From assembly GCA_938036345.1 (NCBI GenBank), contig CALHPJ010000005.1, positions 1 through 64,000 on the forward strand: 64,000 bases of DNA, written 5' to 3'. The notes under the pieces are model-generated. The model had not been told where the DNA came from. It saw only the letters and a list, made by a program, of their open reading frames with translations, and did no database searches. Source of the stretch: an uncultured Thermofilaceae archaeon (GTDB lineage Archaea; Thermoproteota; Thermoprotei; Thermofilales; Thermofilaceae). Numbering within the stretch: position 1 is the stretch's first letter; each line of letters opens with the position of its first letter. Shown here in pieces: positions 53,104-61,956 of the stretch. The position numbers and the translations under genes are program-made.

Positions 53104-53910
53104 TTAAAACTCAGCGCTAATCCAAGGCCTCTCTGAAACCACCCTGTACCCCAAGCTCTTGTAGACTTTAATGGCGGCCTCGTTGTTTTTCTCAACGTGG
53201 AGAAGGGCGACGGCGCCGGAGACAACAGCCTCCTTGGTCGCCTCCGATGTAACCGCTTTCGCGTACCCCCTCCCCCTGTATTCGGGCCTAGTGTAGACGT
53301 CGCCTATAATATGCACGTCGCGTAGGGCTAGGTACCTCGAGGCGGTCGAAGCCAGGGTGCCGTTAACCAGCAAGCCGTAGTACCTGTACTTGGTGAGGTA
53401 TTTCCTCGCCTCCTCCAGGCCGACGCTTACGCCCCTTGATTTGTTCAGTTCCACGAGGAGCTTGTCGTCGTCCGTCGTCAGCCTTCTTACCTGCTGGCCC
53501 GCGCTGTAAGGCTTGAAGCTGTGCTCGTCGCACACCATGTCGTAGCAGCTCCCCACCTCAGCGTACCTGAAACCCAGCTCGCTCAGTTTCTCGACCACTT
53601 TATCTACACCACCCCCCTCCACCTCGTAGAGTTGAATCAGCGCCCTCCGAGCAGGTCTGAGGGTGAAGCTTGACAGCAGCTCCTCGTCGACTCTCCAGAG
53701 GTGGATACTGTAGCCTTTCTGCTCCTCCCTCCGCACGAGCGCATACGACTTGACTCGACCACCCTCTAGGCTGAGGATCAAGCCTACGTTTTCAGGTTCG
53801 TAAATGAGGCTGTGGATAAGGTAGCAGTGGGGCGCCAGCCTGTGCGCCAGGTATAAGTTTACAAGCTGCCGCCATACGCGGTAGTTTAAGCTGCTAAGGC
53901 GGATTATCAC
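53104..53910 (-). CDS. GNAT-family acetyltransferase
   Basis: A 268-residue protein with a C-terminal GNAT domain (about 135-260): DVYTRPEYRGRGYAKAVT contains the acetyl-CoA motif R/Q-x-x-G-x-G/A, and NNEAAIKVYKSLGYR is the typical final helix-strand. The N-terminal half looks like a degenerate second GNAT lobe. FR47-like in style. GTG start 26 bases after a TATA box (GAGTTTAAAC near 53937), so leaderless. Substrate unknown; probably an amine or a protein N-terminus. Confidence 0.78.
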   Translation of the reverse strand: MIIRLSSLNYRVWRQLVNLYLAHRLAPHCYLIHSLIYEPENVGLILSLEGGRVKSYALVRREEQKGYSIHLWRVDEELLSSFTLRPARRALIQLYEVEGGGVDKVVEKLSELGFRYAEVGSCYDMVCDEHSFKPYSAGQQVRRLTTDDDKLLVELNKSRGVSVGLEEARKYLTKYRYYGLLVNGTLASTASRYLALRDVHIIGDVYTRPEYRGRGYAKAVTSEATKEAVVSGAVALLHVEKNNEAAIKVYKSLGYRVVSERPWISAEF

Positions 53911-53964
53911 ACGACCCCCCCAGTGCGCTTTTGTTTAAACTCTGCGGTTATCCGGCTCCCCTTT

Positions 53965-54186
53965 CTACAAGCGCTTGAGAAGACACACCAGCGCCGCTAC
54001 CAGGAAAGCGATAGCCGTGAGCTTAGCGTCTCCTGTTAGCAGCCATACAATCAGCGCCACCAGGCCGGCTGGTATGAGAAGCACAACGGCTTTGACTAGG
54101 AACACTATGATCAGCACACCTATGGCGACCAGCGCCAGCACTGCGAGCGTGCTGAGGAGCAACCCAATGAGCCCCGCAGGAGGCAC
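53965..54186 (-). CDS. Small three-helix membrane protein
   Basis: A 73-residue, very hydrophobic protein with three likely membrane helices (about 5-25, 28-48 and 55-70). It matches no enzyme or transporter known to me. A TATA box (CACTTTAAAAC, near 54212) lies 26 bases ahead of the GTG, which supports it as a real leaderless gene despite its size. It is a single-gene unit, and its function is not known. Confidence 0.6.
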   Translation of the reverse strand: MPPAGLIGLLLSTLAVLALVAIGVLIIVFLVKAVVLLIPAGLVALIVWLLTGDAKLTAIAFLVAALVCLLKRL

Positions 54187-54506
54187 AGCGAAAAGTGTCG
54201 TGGCGCTGTTTTAAAGTGTATCGGAGTAGCCGGGATCCCCCCATACCCCGCGCGGGGTGCAATTGCTGGCCGCGCAGACCACTGAAGTTGCGGCCAGCGG
54301 CGTACAAGACAAGCGTGATCAGTACACTGCACACATTCTTGCTGTTTTTGCTTCCCCTATTCCGATGTATGTCTGGGTCCCGGCTACCCAAATGATAGGG
54401 CCATACTCTAATATTTAAATTTTCCGTACCCTACACCGCCGTGACCTGCCGGTAAGTGGGTTAAGCTTTTTTACAGAGAGGCGTAGAGTGGAGGCGGTAG
54501 CTTTTC
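54187..54506. other. Intergenic region with several dyad symmetries
   Basis: This 320-base divergent spacer holds, in order: the TATA box of the small membrane gene (near 54212), a 14-base perfect palindrome ACCCCGCGCGGGGT (54245-54258), a 9-bp stem GCTGGCCGC/GCGGCCAGC (54265-54298, 16-base loop), nested stems CCCTAT/ATAGGG and TGGGT/ACCCA on the minus strand (54355-54400), an AT-rich element at 54408-54424, and the TATA box of the GT35-like gene (AGCTTTTTTAC, around 54471). No protein gene is seen. It may carry a small RNA or operator sites. Confidence 0.45.
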
Positions 54507-56162
54507 ATGGAGCAGCGGTTGACCGGAAAGCCCCACAGCGTGGTAGTTCTCGTGGCGATGGAGGCGTACCTGGAGGGGCTTCCAACGTATGCAGGTGGCT
54601 TAGGTCTCCTGACCGGAGATATTCTGCTGTCGGCTGCGGATATTGGTTACCCGATGGCCTGCGTAACGCTGCTGCACGATAGAGGTTACGTCCAGCATGA
54701 AGTTAGGGAGGGGAAAGTCCTCGACCACGACGAGCCGTACGACCCACTCGACCACCACGAGAAGCTGGGTTTAAAGCTGAAGCTCAACCTGCGGTCGGGG
54801 CCCATCTACCTGAACGTCTGGCGCCACTGGGTTAGAGGTTTTGAAAGCGAGGTTCCCGTGTACATGCTCGACTCGAACACGCCGGAAAACCCCAAAAACG
54901 TCAGGGAGCTCACTTCGAGGGTTTACATTGAAGATGGCGACGAGGAGCGGCTAGTTAAGGAGCTGATCCTAGGTTTAGGGGCATTGGAGCTCGTAGAGAA
55001 GCTGGGTTTACACGTCAAGAAGTTCCACCTGAACGAATCCCACGCCGGGTTCTTAGCGCTCGAACTCCTGAAGAGGTTTAAGAGCCTCAGAGAGGTTCGA
55101 TCGAGGGTTGTCTTCACCACGCACACCCCCCTACCCCACGGGCACGAGCAGTTTGACTACAAGCTGGTGGAAAGGCACTACGAGGTGCCCGCAGAGGTGA
55201 GGGCTGCGAGTCCGGGGGTTCTGAGAATGACGAAAGTGTTGGAGTTCCTATCCGGGTACTATAACTGCGTATCTTACAAGTTCAGTAGAGTCCACAGGAT
55301 ACTCTTCCCGGGCTCAGCTCCCGATTACGTTACGAACGGCGTTCACCACCTTCGGTGGGTGCATGACGGAGTGGCGAAACTGTACGATAAGTGGCTCAAC
55401 GGGTGGAGGAACGACCCTTCCCGGTTGGCTTACGCGGCGTCCATACCGATCAGGGAGGTTGAGGAGGTTAAAGCGCTGTGCAAAGCGGAGCTGGTTGACT
55501 ACGTCAACAGCCGCGCCGCCCTGAACAAAACGTTCGACCCGAGCTTCTTTACGATTTCCCTCAGGCGCAGGATAACTGGCTACAAGCGTGTTACGCTCGT
55601 GCTGCGCGACCAAGAGCTGCTGGAGGCGTTGGGGAAAAAGTATAATTTCCAGTTAATCTTCAGCGGCACCGTCCACCCCAAGGATTCGGATGGGCGGAAG
55701 GAGCTCGAGGCGATAATGGAGGCTATCTCGACTTTAGCCCACGTGCGGGTAGCCTTCTCCGGCAGGCGGGGAGCTAAGCTGGAGAAGCTGCTGGCAGCCG
55801 GCTCGGACCTATGGCTGCACACCCCCCGGCCACCCCTGGAGGCCTGCGGAACGAGTTGGATGCGGGCTGCTCTGAACCTCACGCCTACGCTGGCCTCGCG
55901 CGACGGAGGGGTTCTCGAGGGTATATTGGATGGGCACAACGGGTGGCTCTTTGGGGAGGACGCTACGTCGCCCGACGAGCCCTTCGACGAAAGATCCGAC
56001 TTAAAGGACTTCTACGCGAAGCTGCGCACGATACTGGACCTCTACTCGACGGATAGGGGCAGGTACACGTTGATAGCGATGTACGCGGCCGCAAAAATCG
56101 GCTCCTACTTCAACACGCACAGGGTGGTGAGAGAGTACATCTCGCGGGCTTACGAGACCTAG
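54507..56162 (+). CDS. GT35 alpha-glucan phosphorylase-like protein lacking the PLP lysine
   Basis: A 551-residue protein of the short archaeal/Thermotoga type of glycogen phosphorylase (GlgP). Family motifs are AGGLGLLTGD, HLNESHAGF, TTHTPLPHGHEQFD, NGVHHLRW, SGTVHPKDSDG and EACGTSWMRAAL. In active enzymes the last motif is GTSGMKAALNG, whose lysine carries pyridoxal phosphate; here it is Arg453 (codon CGG at 55863). Such a protein cannot bind PLP in the normal way, so glucan phosphorolysis is doubtful. TATA near 54471; single-gene unit. Confidence 0.82.
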   Translation: MEQRLTGKPHSVVVLVAMEAYLEGLPTYAGGLGLLTGDILLSAADIGYPMACVTLLHDRGYVQHEVREGKVLDHDEPYDPLDHHEKLGLKLKLNLRSGPIYLNVWRHWVRGFESEVPVYMLDSNTPENPKNVRELTSRVYIEDGDEERLVKELILGLGALELVEKLGLHVKKFHLNESHAGFLALELLKRFKSLREVRSRVVFTTHTPLPHGHEQFDYKLVERHYEVPAEVRAASPGVLRMTKVLEFLSGYYNCVSYKFSRVHRILFPGSAPDYVTNGVHHLRWVHDGVAKLYDKWLNGWRNDPSRLAYAASIPIREVEEVKALCKAELVDYVNSRAALNKTFDPSFFTISLRRRITGYKRVTLVLRDQELLEALGKKYNFQLIFSGTVHPKDSDGRKELEAIMEAISTLAHVRVAFSGRRGAKLEKLLAAGSDLWLHTPRPPLEACGTSWMRAALNLTPTLASRDGGVLEGILDGHNGWLFGEDATSPDEPFDERSDLKDFYAKLRTILDLYSTDRGRYTLIAMYAAAKIGSYFNTHRVVREYISRAYET

Positions 56163-56230
56163 ATCGGCACCTGTTCCGGGAGGGGCCCGTAATACACTTT
56201 TACCAGCGGGCAGCGTTAGACACTGGACCC

Positions 56231-57343
56231 ATGAGCTTAGACGTAAGCGTGAGGAGGCTGGGAGAGGGGGAGAGTGTAGTGGAGGCTTTCGAGGAGGGGG
56301 TTAAAGTTAGCTGGCTGTACTTGCTGGACCTTAAGTTACACTACGGGTCCTCCTTTATCCGCGCAGGCGGTGTAGCGGGTGTCTACACTCCCAGGGAGTT
56401 CAGGGGGCGCGGCTACTCCGCCTCTACGCTGAGCTACACGATCCGCCACATGAAGAAGCTCGGCTATCCGCTCTCGGCGCTCTTCGGTATACAGGAGTAC
56501 TACCACAGGTTCGGCTTCGCCACATTCATGGGAGAGCATACCGTGACCGTGCACCTGAGAAACGCGTCCAGGGTTAGGGGCGAAGAGTTCGACGTGGAGG
56601 TTTCCGAGGACCCGGCTTTCCAAAGCAGAAGGATAGCCGAAATCTATGAGAGGGTTAACGCCGCCTGGCCGGGGGCGAGGGTGCGACCACCCGGCGAGTG
56701 GAGGGGCTTTAGGAAGGGGGTTGCCTGGGAGCACAGCGCCAAACCCCTGCTGCTCAAAGCCTCGGGCGAGGTGGTGGCGTACGCCGCTGTGGAGAGGTGG
56801 CCGAGCCCCGAGGAGTTCCTCGTCGCCGAGGTCGGGGCTGTAGACCACAACCCCCGGCTGTACCGGGCTCTCCTGCAAAGCTTCTACTCGATAGCGCTAG
56901 AGGAGAGGAAAAGCCATATAACCGTCCACGTGCCCCCCGACCACCCATTCGCCGACGTCGCCAAAGTGTACGGGGCCACCTTAACGAGCTCGTACAGCTG
57001 GAGCGGCGGGGGGATGGCCAGGGTTATCTCGCTCGAGAAAGCCCTGGAGCAGATCGCGCCAGAGCTGGAGCGCAGGTCGAGGGGACTCGACGGAGACCTT
57101 ACGCTGGAGGTTGAGGGGGAAGCCGTAACGATCCGGGTGCGGGACGGGTCTGTGAAGGTGGAGGAGGGGTCCTCCTCTGTCAATTTAGTTAAGCTGGGGC
57201 CGGGCGACGCCGCCCAGCTTATCCTCGGGTACAGAGACCCCTTTGAACTACTCTCCTCTGTCGAGGCGCGGGGCCAGGTTGGGCTGTGCGCAGCCCTTTT
57301 CCCAAAGTCCACGCCGTACGTGTGGCAACCCGACCGCTGGTAG
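56231..57343 (+). CDS. Eis-like GNAT acetyltransferase with SCP2-like C-terminus
   Basis: A 370-residue protein. The first GNAT domain (about 40-130) has AGVYTPREFRGRGYSASTL with the acetyl-CoA loop and GIQEYYHRFGFATF, a segment typical of the Eis family. A second GNAT-like domain (about 130-265) and a C-terminal domain resembling a sterol carrier fold (about 270-360) complete the three-part Eis layout. It acetylates amines; the substrate is not known. ATG start with TATA ACACTTTTACC about 30 bases ahead. Confidence 0.8.
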   Translation: MSLDVSVRRLGEGESVVEAFEEGVKVSWLYLLDLKLHYGSSFIRAGGVAGVYTPREFRGRGYSASTLSYTIRHMKKLGYPLSALFGIQEYYHRFGFATFMGEHTVTVHLRNASRVRGEEFDVEVSEDPAFQSRRIAEIYERVNAAWPGARVRPPGEWRGFRKGVAWEHSAKPLLLKASGEVVAYAAVERWPSPEEFLVAEVGAVDHNPRLYRALLQSFYSIALEERKSHITVHVPPDHPFADVAKVYGATLTSSYSWSGGGMARVISLEKALEQIAPELERRSRGLDGDLTLEVEGEAVTIRVRDGSVKVEEGSSSVNLVKLGPGDAAQLILGYRDPFELLSSVEARGQVGLCAALFPKSTPYVWQPDRW

Positions 57344-57420
57344 GCGTATGCCGCTACACTTTCGCCCTACTTTTTGCGAGACATTTAACCCTTTGTAAAC
57401 CGCTTAAGAAGGGGTTCGCG

Positions 57421-58620
57421 GTGCTGAACGCAAGCATGCTCAGAACGATCGAGGATGTCATCGCGCGCGTGGAGGAGGAGCTGAGGAGGCTGGCGAAACC
57501 GGTAAACGCCGGGCGGTTGAGCAGGGCAGGGTTCGTGGACGGCAGCTTCGCTTTGGAGGAGAGGCGGGGTGTGTACGTACTATCCCTTTCGGCGGCCTCG
57601 CTCATCGTAAACGGCGACAAGCTTGAGAAGCTTTTACCCGGGAGCTCGAGGCCCCTCATCGCTATGCTCGCACCCAAAAGCTACGGCGAAGCAAGAGCCG
57701 GGCTTCTCATGTCCATGCTAGAGGTATTCGCCGCTCTAGACGTGGTCAAGATGGGCGTTGACGCGGTATTCCTCGATGGCAGCTACGTTTCCGAGATGAT
57801 GGCGCCCTTCGGCCACCCGCGCGATGTCCGAGAGAGGCTGCCCGAGCTAAGCCGCCTACATCTCGACATCGAGGACGAGTACGGGGAGAGGGCGGCGAGC
57901 CTAGTCCGCGGCAAGCTGGAGGGGGAGGGGCCCTTAGGCGGGTTCTCCAAGCTGCTTAGAGAAATGTCGGACCTAGCCAGCTCGCTCTACCAGGAGATTA
58001 GCGCTACCGCTTCCGACAACATATCCAAGAAGGAGGCCCTGGACTACTCGGTGGTGTACGTTGAGACAACGGCGTACCTGACCGCTCTTAGCGAATTCCT
58101 TGAGAGGTGCGCGGAGCTAAATACTGCGCCCTTATGGGTCGCGAAGGACGCGGAAAGCAGGTTCATAGTCGAGGAGAAGGGCATTGTTGGATGGTTGAAC
58201 GACCTCTCCCTGCTGGATTACTCGTGGAGAACACACGACTCAGTTTACACGTTAATCAAGGGACCCCCCTTCGGAAAACCTAGGCTCTGCGCAGCCTTGC
58301 CTACGCTGCTGAACGAAGTGTACAGCAGGTGGAACAGCTATGTTGTGCTGTACTTCAAGTTGAGAAAAGCGGGGCCGGTTTCGCAGATGACGTTCCCAGC
58401 TTTCGTCAGCCCCGACACCGCGATTGAAGCGGTTTCGATGCTCCGCGAGCTGTCCGACCCGAGAGGTTACCCGAGGCCCTTGAGCTACGTACACCACTTG
58501 GCTGTTTTGAACCCCGAAATAGTTCGCCTAATGGCGGACGAGCTGTATAAAAGAGAGCGCAACCCGATAATGAGGTCGATGCTCGCGCCCTCGGGTAGAG
58601 CGATGGCCGGGTTGAGGTGA
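57421..58620 (+). CDS. nurA: NurA 5'-3' nuclease
   Basis: A 399-residue NurA-domain nuclease. The N-terminal acidic active-site strand AGFVDGSFALEERRG, a later acidic strand VDAVFLDGSYVSEMM, and the C-terminal VHHLAVLNPEIVRLMADEL helix fit the family. NurA works with the HerA translocase in DNA end resection. The frame is open to 57286, but that would overlap the previous gene and precede the TATA box (CATTTAACC, about 57382-57390); GTG 57421 or ATG 57436 is the probable start. It overlaps herA by GTGA. Confidence 0.83.
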   Translation: MLNASMLRTIEDVIARVEEELRRLAKPVNAGRLSRAGFVDGSFALEERRGVYVLSLSAASLIVNGDKLEKLLPGSSRPLIAMLAPKSYGEARAGLLMSMLEVFAALDVVKMGVDAVFLDGSYVSEMMAPFGHPRDVRERLPELSRLHLDIEDEYGERAASLVRGKLEGEGPLGGFSKLLREMSDLASSLYQEISATASDNISKKEALDYSVVYVETTAYLTALSEFLERCAELNTAPLWVAKDAESRFIVEEKGIVGWLNDLSLLDYSWRTHDSVYTLIKGPPFGKPRLCAALPTLLNEVYSRWNSYVVLYFKLRKAGPVSQMTFPAFVSPDTAIEAVSMLRELSDPRGYPRPLSYVHHLAVLNPEIVRLMADELYKRERNPIMRSMLAPSGRAMAGLR

Positions 58621-60308
58621 AGCCCATGGAGGTTGGAAGGATCGTAACAGTTTACGGAAGGAGCCTGGTGCGCTTCGCGGTTTTCGAAGATAGGATGCAG
58701 CTAATGGCCAAACCCGGCATTTACGTGAAAGTGGAGTGCGGCGACACCTGGGCTTACGCCATGGTAGTCAGCTTTAACCTGCTGGACGAGCTGTACCGCA
58801 AAGGTAGGATTGTCGAGGAGCTTGAGGGCTACGCGGGGATCAGGCCGGCTAGAAACGAGCTGATCGCAATGCTCGTCGGCTGCAAGACGGGGGAGGGTAT
58901 TAAAAGGGGGGTGCCCGAGCTACCGCGGCCGGGCCAGGTAGTCTACGCAGCCACGAGCGAGGAGCTAGCCGAGCTGATGGGCCGCGGGGACATCGAGCTA
59001 GGGCGGCTCAGCTTCGACGCCAAGGTCCCATTCTCGCTCTCGCTCAACATGCTCTGCTCCCGCCACTTTGCTGTCCTCGCAATGACCGGGGCGGGTAAAT
59101 CCAACACCGTAGCTGTCATACTGGCGTCGATTCTCGAGAAGTACCCGTACTCCAGAGTCATAGTCATCGATACCCACAGCGAGTACGTGCCCCTGGCCAC
59201 CAAGTACGCTTCGGCTAGAGTGCTTACCCCCTTCGGCAAAGTCTCGAAGCTGATCGAGACGCGCTACGGAGTGGCGCCGAAGCCCCTCGAAGTACCCTTG
59301 TGGACGCTGGGCTTCGAGGACATCGCCGCACTCCTGAGGCTCGATCCGTCCAGAGCCACTAAGCAGATGATGTACCTGAGGAACGCTCTCCAGGAGGTCC
59401 GTGGCCAGCGGTTCCCCCAAGCCACAGCCGACGACCCGGTGTACTTCAAGCCGGAGGAGCTGAGGGAAGCCCTGGCCGACCAGGCTAAGGGCAGCAAGTA
59501 CACCGACCGCTCGCTGGAGGACCTCCTGCTGAAGGTCGACTCGCTACTGGACAACCCGGATCTAAGGTACATAACCCGACCCAGGCATAGCGAGGAGTTC
59601 TATGCCTCCGCCAACGCGAGGGAGCCCCAGAGGAGCGTCGAAACCTACGTAAGGGTTTACGGATCCCTCCTTGAGCCGGGTCTCAGCATAGTCTCGCTGG
59701 GCGGCCTGCCTAGCGACGCGCAGGCGTCCACCGTGTCAACGGTGCTGAAGTCGCTGTGGAGGCTGATAACCGCCAGCGTGCTAGCCGGCGCGCCCCAGCC
59801 GACCCTCGTGCTCGTGGAGGAGGCGCATAACTACGCTCCCCAGGGGAGGTGGAGCCCGGCCAAGGACATCCTCGAAAAGATGGCTAAAGAGGGTAGGAAG
59901 TTCGGCATCGGGCTCGGGGTGGTGAGCCAGAGGCCGCGGGAGCTCTCCCAAACGCTGTTAGCGCAGTGCGGCACGCTTATCGCGCTCAGAACTTCGAACC
60001 CCAGGGACCAGGAGTACATCCTCAGCAGCATGGAAGACGTGGTGGAGGAGCTCGTAGAGGGCCTCTCTGGGCTGAGCACGGGGGAAGCCTTAATCTCCGG
60101 CTCAGCCGCCCCAGCGCCGGCGATCGTGAGGGTCTACGAGTTCCAGGCGAGGTACGGGGTAGCCCTGGGGGGCAAGGACATCGACTGGCGCGAAGAGTGG
60201 GGCAGGCCTTCGCGACCCGTAAACCTAGCCCCCTACCTCGTGGGCGAGGAGGCGGAGGCAGAGGAGGGGCCCAGTACCAGGGAGCGGGGGATAGAGGAGT
60301 TTTTCTAG
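58617..60308 (+). CDS. herA: HerA DNA translocase
   Basis: A 563-residue HerA/FtsK-superfamily ATPase. It has the N-terminal HAS-barrel (1-110), Walker A MTGAGKS (156-162), Walker B LVLVEEAHN (about 400), and the sensor region SQRPRELSQTLLAQCGTLIALRTSN with an Arg finger downstream. It forms a hexamer that pumps DNA to NurA. GTG start overlapping the nurA stop; ATG four codons later is possible. The C-terminus IEEFF could be a minimal PCNA-type hook. Mre11 and Rad50, the usual neighbours in archaea, are absent here. Confidence 0.9.
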   Translation: MKPMEVGRIVTVYGRSLVRFAVFEDRMQLMAKPGIYVKVECGDTWAYAMVVSFNLLDELYRKGRIVEELEGYAGIRPARNELIAMLVGCKTGEGIKRGVPELPRPGQVVYAATSEELAELMGRGDIELGRLSFDAKVPFSLSLNMLCSRHFAVLAMTGAGKSNTVAVILASILEKYPYSRVIVIDTHSEYVPLATKYASARVLTPFGKVSKLIETRYGVAPKPLEVPLWTLGFEDIAALLRLDPSRATKQMMYLRNALQEVRGQRFPQATADDPVYFKPEELREALADQAKGSKYTDRSLEDLLLKVDSLLDNPDLRYITRPRHSEEFYASANAREPQRSVETYVRVYGSLLEPGLSIVSLGGLPSDAQASTVSTVLKSLWRLITASVLAGAPQPTLVLVEEAHNYAPQGRWSPAKDILEKMAKEGRKFGIGLGVVSQRPRELSQTLLAQCGTLIALRTSNPRDQEYILSSMEDVVEELVEGLSGLSTGEALISGSAAPAPAIVRVYEFQARYGVALGGKDIDWREEWGRPSRPVNLAPYLVGEEAEAEEGPSTRERGIEEFF

Positions 60309-60417
60309 TGGGCTTCGGGATGCTCGCCCCAGCTCTGCAGGCCTGAGCCGCCAGCACCCTTGGGCGCGCAGCACAGCAGCCTGGCATCCAGCCGGGCTCC
60401 GAGTGCGCGGCCTGGGT

Positions 60418-60852
60418 TTACCGGGGCGCGACGCCCAGCTTTGCAGCTAGCTCCTCCAGCCTCCTCACGAACTCCCTCTTGAAGCCGATGAAGATCCCGC
60501 CCTCCTTGCCGCCGACGTACGCTATGCTCCTCATGGGCGCGAGCGCGCTCACTAGCTCCGGGCACTCTATGGATACCTCCGGGGCGCGCTCCCCCCTGCC
60601 TCCAGGGCTCCCGCCCTCCCGGAGCTTAACCCTCAGCTCCTTCCCCGCGGTATAGACGACCGCGTACGTTGAGTCCCCGGGCGGCAGCAGCTCGTTCAGC
60701 CGGTCCGCCTCTACGTCCACGTGCGTTACCCTGGCCCTCGAGTAGCCCTTTACGTGAAGGTACACCGAGCAGTGGAGCTCGGCCCTCGAACGCCCGTAGA
60801 GTAGGGAAACCCTGGACCTCAGGGGGATCTTGCCCTCACCGGGGCCCGTCAA
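60418..60852 (-). CDS. Hypothetical protein coupled to the creatininase gene
   Basis: A 144-residue basic, beta-rich protein that I do not recognise. The ATG lies in an ATGA overlap with the creatininase stop, so both are made from one mRNA. It shows no membrane helix, metal site or nucleotide-binding motif. The pairing suggests a role in the same catabolic or cofactor pathway; this is inference from context only. Confidence 0.6.
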   Translation of the reverse strand: MTGPGEGKIPLRSRVSLLYGRSRAELHCSVYLHVKGYSRARVTHVDVEADRLNELLPPGDSTYAVVYTAGKELRVKLREGGSPGGRGERAPEVSIECPELVSALAPMRSIAYVGGKEGGIFIGFKREFVRRLEELAAKLGVAPR

Positions 60853-61607
60853 CGGGCTTCCGCCCTCTGTTGGCGCTCGAATTCCAAGTTCTTAACCTCC
60901 TCCACGAGCTTAACCAGAGCCTCCACGGCTATCTCGAAAACCCTAGCGCCCTTCTCGCGCGTGGCGGTAGTGGATGTGCCGAAAACGCCGCTCCGCACCC
61001 TATCGTCGGTTCTCTCGGGGAAGTAGCCCAGTCCGTCGGTGGGCAGTTTCGCCGGCTTCTCATCGACCGCCGCCTCCATCTTCACCGCCTCTGGGTGGAT
61101 GCAGAGGTTCAGCGAGGTCTCAACAGCCGCTGCGTGTCCCAGCTCGTCCTCGGGAAAGAGCCCCTTGAGCTGGGGCAGGGTCCACCACTCGTAGACAACC
61201 ACCAGAACCCCTTCATCCCTCAGCTCTCTCGCGAGCGAAACAAGGGCATGCAGGTTGCCGCCGTGCCCGTTTACCACTACGAGCTTCCTAACCCCGTGGC
61301 TTTTCAGCGAGATGATAACGTCCCTGACGTACTCCTTGAAAACCGATTCCCGCACCCAAACCGTACCCGGGAAGCTCGAGTGGTGCGAGCTGACCCCGAA
61401 AGGTATTGGCGGTAGAACGGTAACCCCGGTTCGCCTGCCAGCCTCCACGGCGAGACGGTACGCGATTAGGTGGTCCGTACCCAGGGGGTTCTGGGGGCCG
61501 TGCTGTTCCGTCGAGCCCACCGGCAGAAGCGCGACGCCGCAGCGCGAAAAGCGCTCGCCAGCTTCTCGCCAGCTAATGTGGGCCAACCTAACCTCCTGGT
61601 CCTGCAC
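60849..61607 (-). CDS. Creatininase-family metal-dependent amidohydrolase
   Basis: A 252-residue creatininase-family protein. Metal ligands are visible: E and H in LPVGSTEQHGP, D in LGTDH, H in NGHGGN, and E in GHAAAVETSLN. Relatives hydrolyse small cyclic amides, including creatinine, formamides and archaeal flavin-pathway intermediates (ArfB-like); I cannot decide which. The frame is open to 61658, but a TATA box (CCTTTTTACC, near 61633) is 26 bases before the GTG at 61607, so I start there. Confidence 0.83.
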   Translation of the reverse strand: MQDQEVRLAHISWREAGERFSRCGVALLPVGSTEQHGPQNPLGTDHLIAYRLAVEAGRRTGVTVLPPIPFGVSSHHSSFPGTVWVRESVFKEYVRDVIISLKSHGVRKLVVVNGHGGNLHALVSLARELRDEGVLVVVYEWWTLPQLKGLFPEDELGHAAAVETSLNLCIHPEAVKMEAAVDEKPAKLPTDGLGYFPERTDDRVRSGVFGTSTTATREKGARVFEIAVEALVKLVEEVKNLEFERQQRAEAR

Positions 61608-61618
61608 AGCCAGCAAGG

Positions 61619-61675
61619 GCGAAGCCCGGTAAAAAGGTTGCCTGCGCCCGCTTCGCAATGCTCGAAAGCTTTTTC
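61619..61675. promoter_or_regulatory. Divergent promoters: creatininase gene and small gene
   Basis: A minus-strand TATA box (CCTTTTTACC) is centred near 61633, 26 bases from the creatininase GTG. A plus-strand element (AAGCTTTTTCAC) centred near 61671 is 28 bases from the ATG at 61699. Both fit leaderless transcription. Confidence 0.5.
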
Positions 61676-61698
61676 ACGCCCGCCGCGAACTTCAGCCG

Positions 61699-61926
61699 AT
61701 GAGCAGGCTTGTGAGGCTGCTCCTAAGGAAGCTCGGCCTCTACGACCTCACTACGCACGAGGACAGGCTCGAGATCGACGCGGAGATTGAGAGGAGGACC
61801 GGCCTCAGCTGCGACGAGGCAATAGAGCGCGGCGCGATATCGAAGGAGGAATTCGCAGCGATAGTGCTGGAGGTCCTGAGGAGGAGGCGCAGGCCCTCAG
61901 CCGAAAGCCTGGTGATGCACGCCTAG
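61699..61926 (+). CDS. Small hypothetical charged helical protein
   Basis: A 75-residue protein of unknown function, mostly helical and rich in Arg and Glu, with a basic N-terminal helix (SRLVRLLLRKLGLYDL) and a central acidic helix (IDAEIERRTGLSCDEAIERG). A TATA element is at the right distance, so it is probably expressed as a leaderless gene. It diverges from the creatininase gene, and its stop lies 31 bases from the end of a predicted sRNA on the other strand. Confidence 0.5.
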   Translation: MSRLVRLLLRKLGLYDLTTHEDRLEIDAEIERRTGLSCDEAIERGAISKEEFAAIVLEVLRRRRRPSAESLVMHA

Positions 61927-61956
61927 GGGTCTTGGCACCGCACCTTCAAAACAGCC

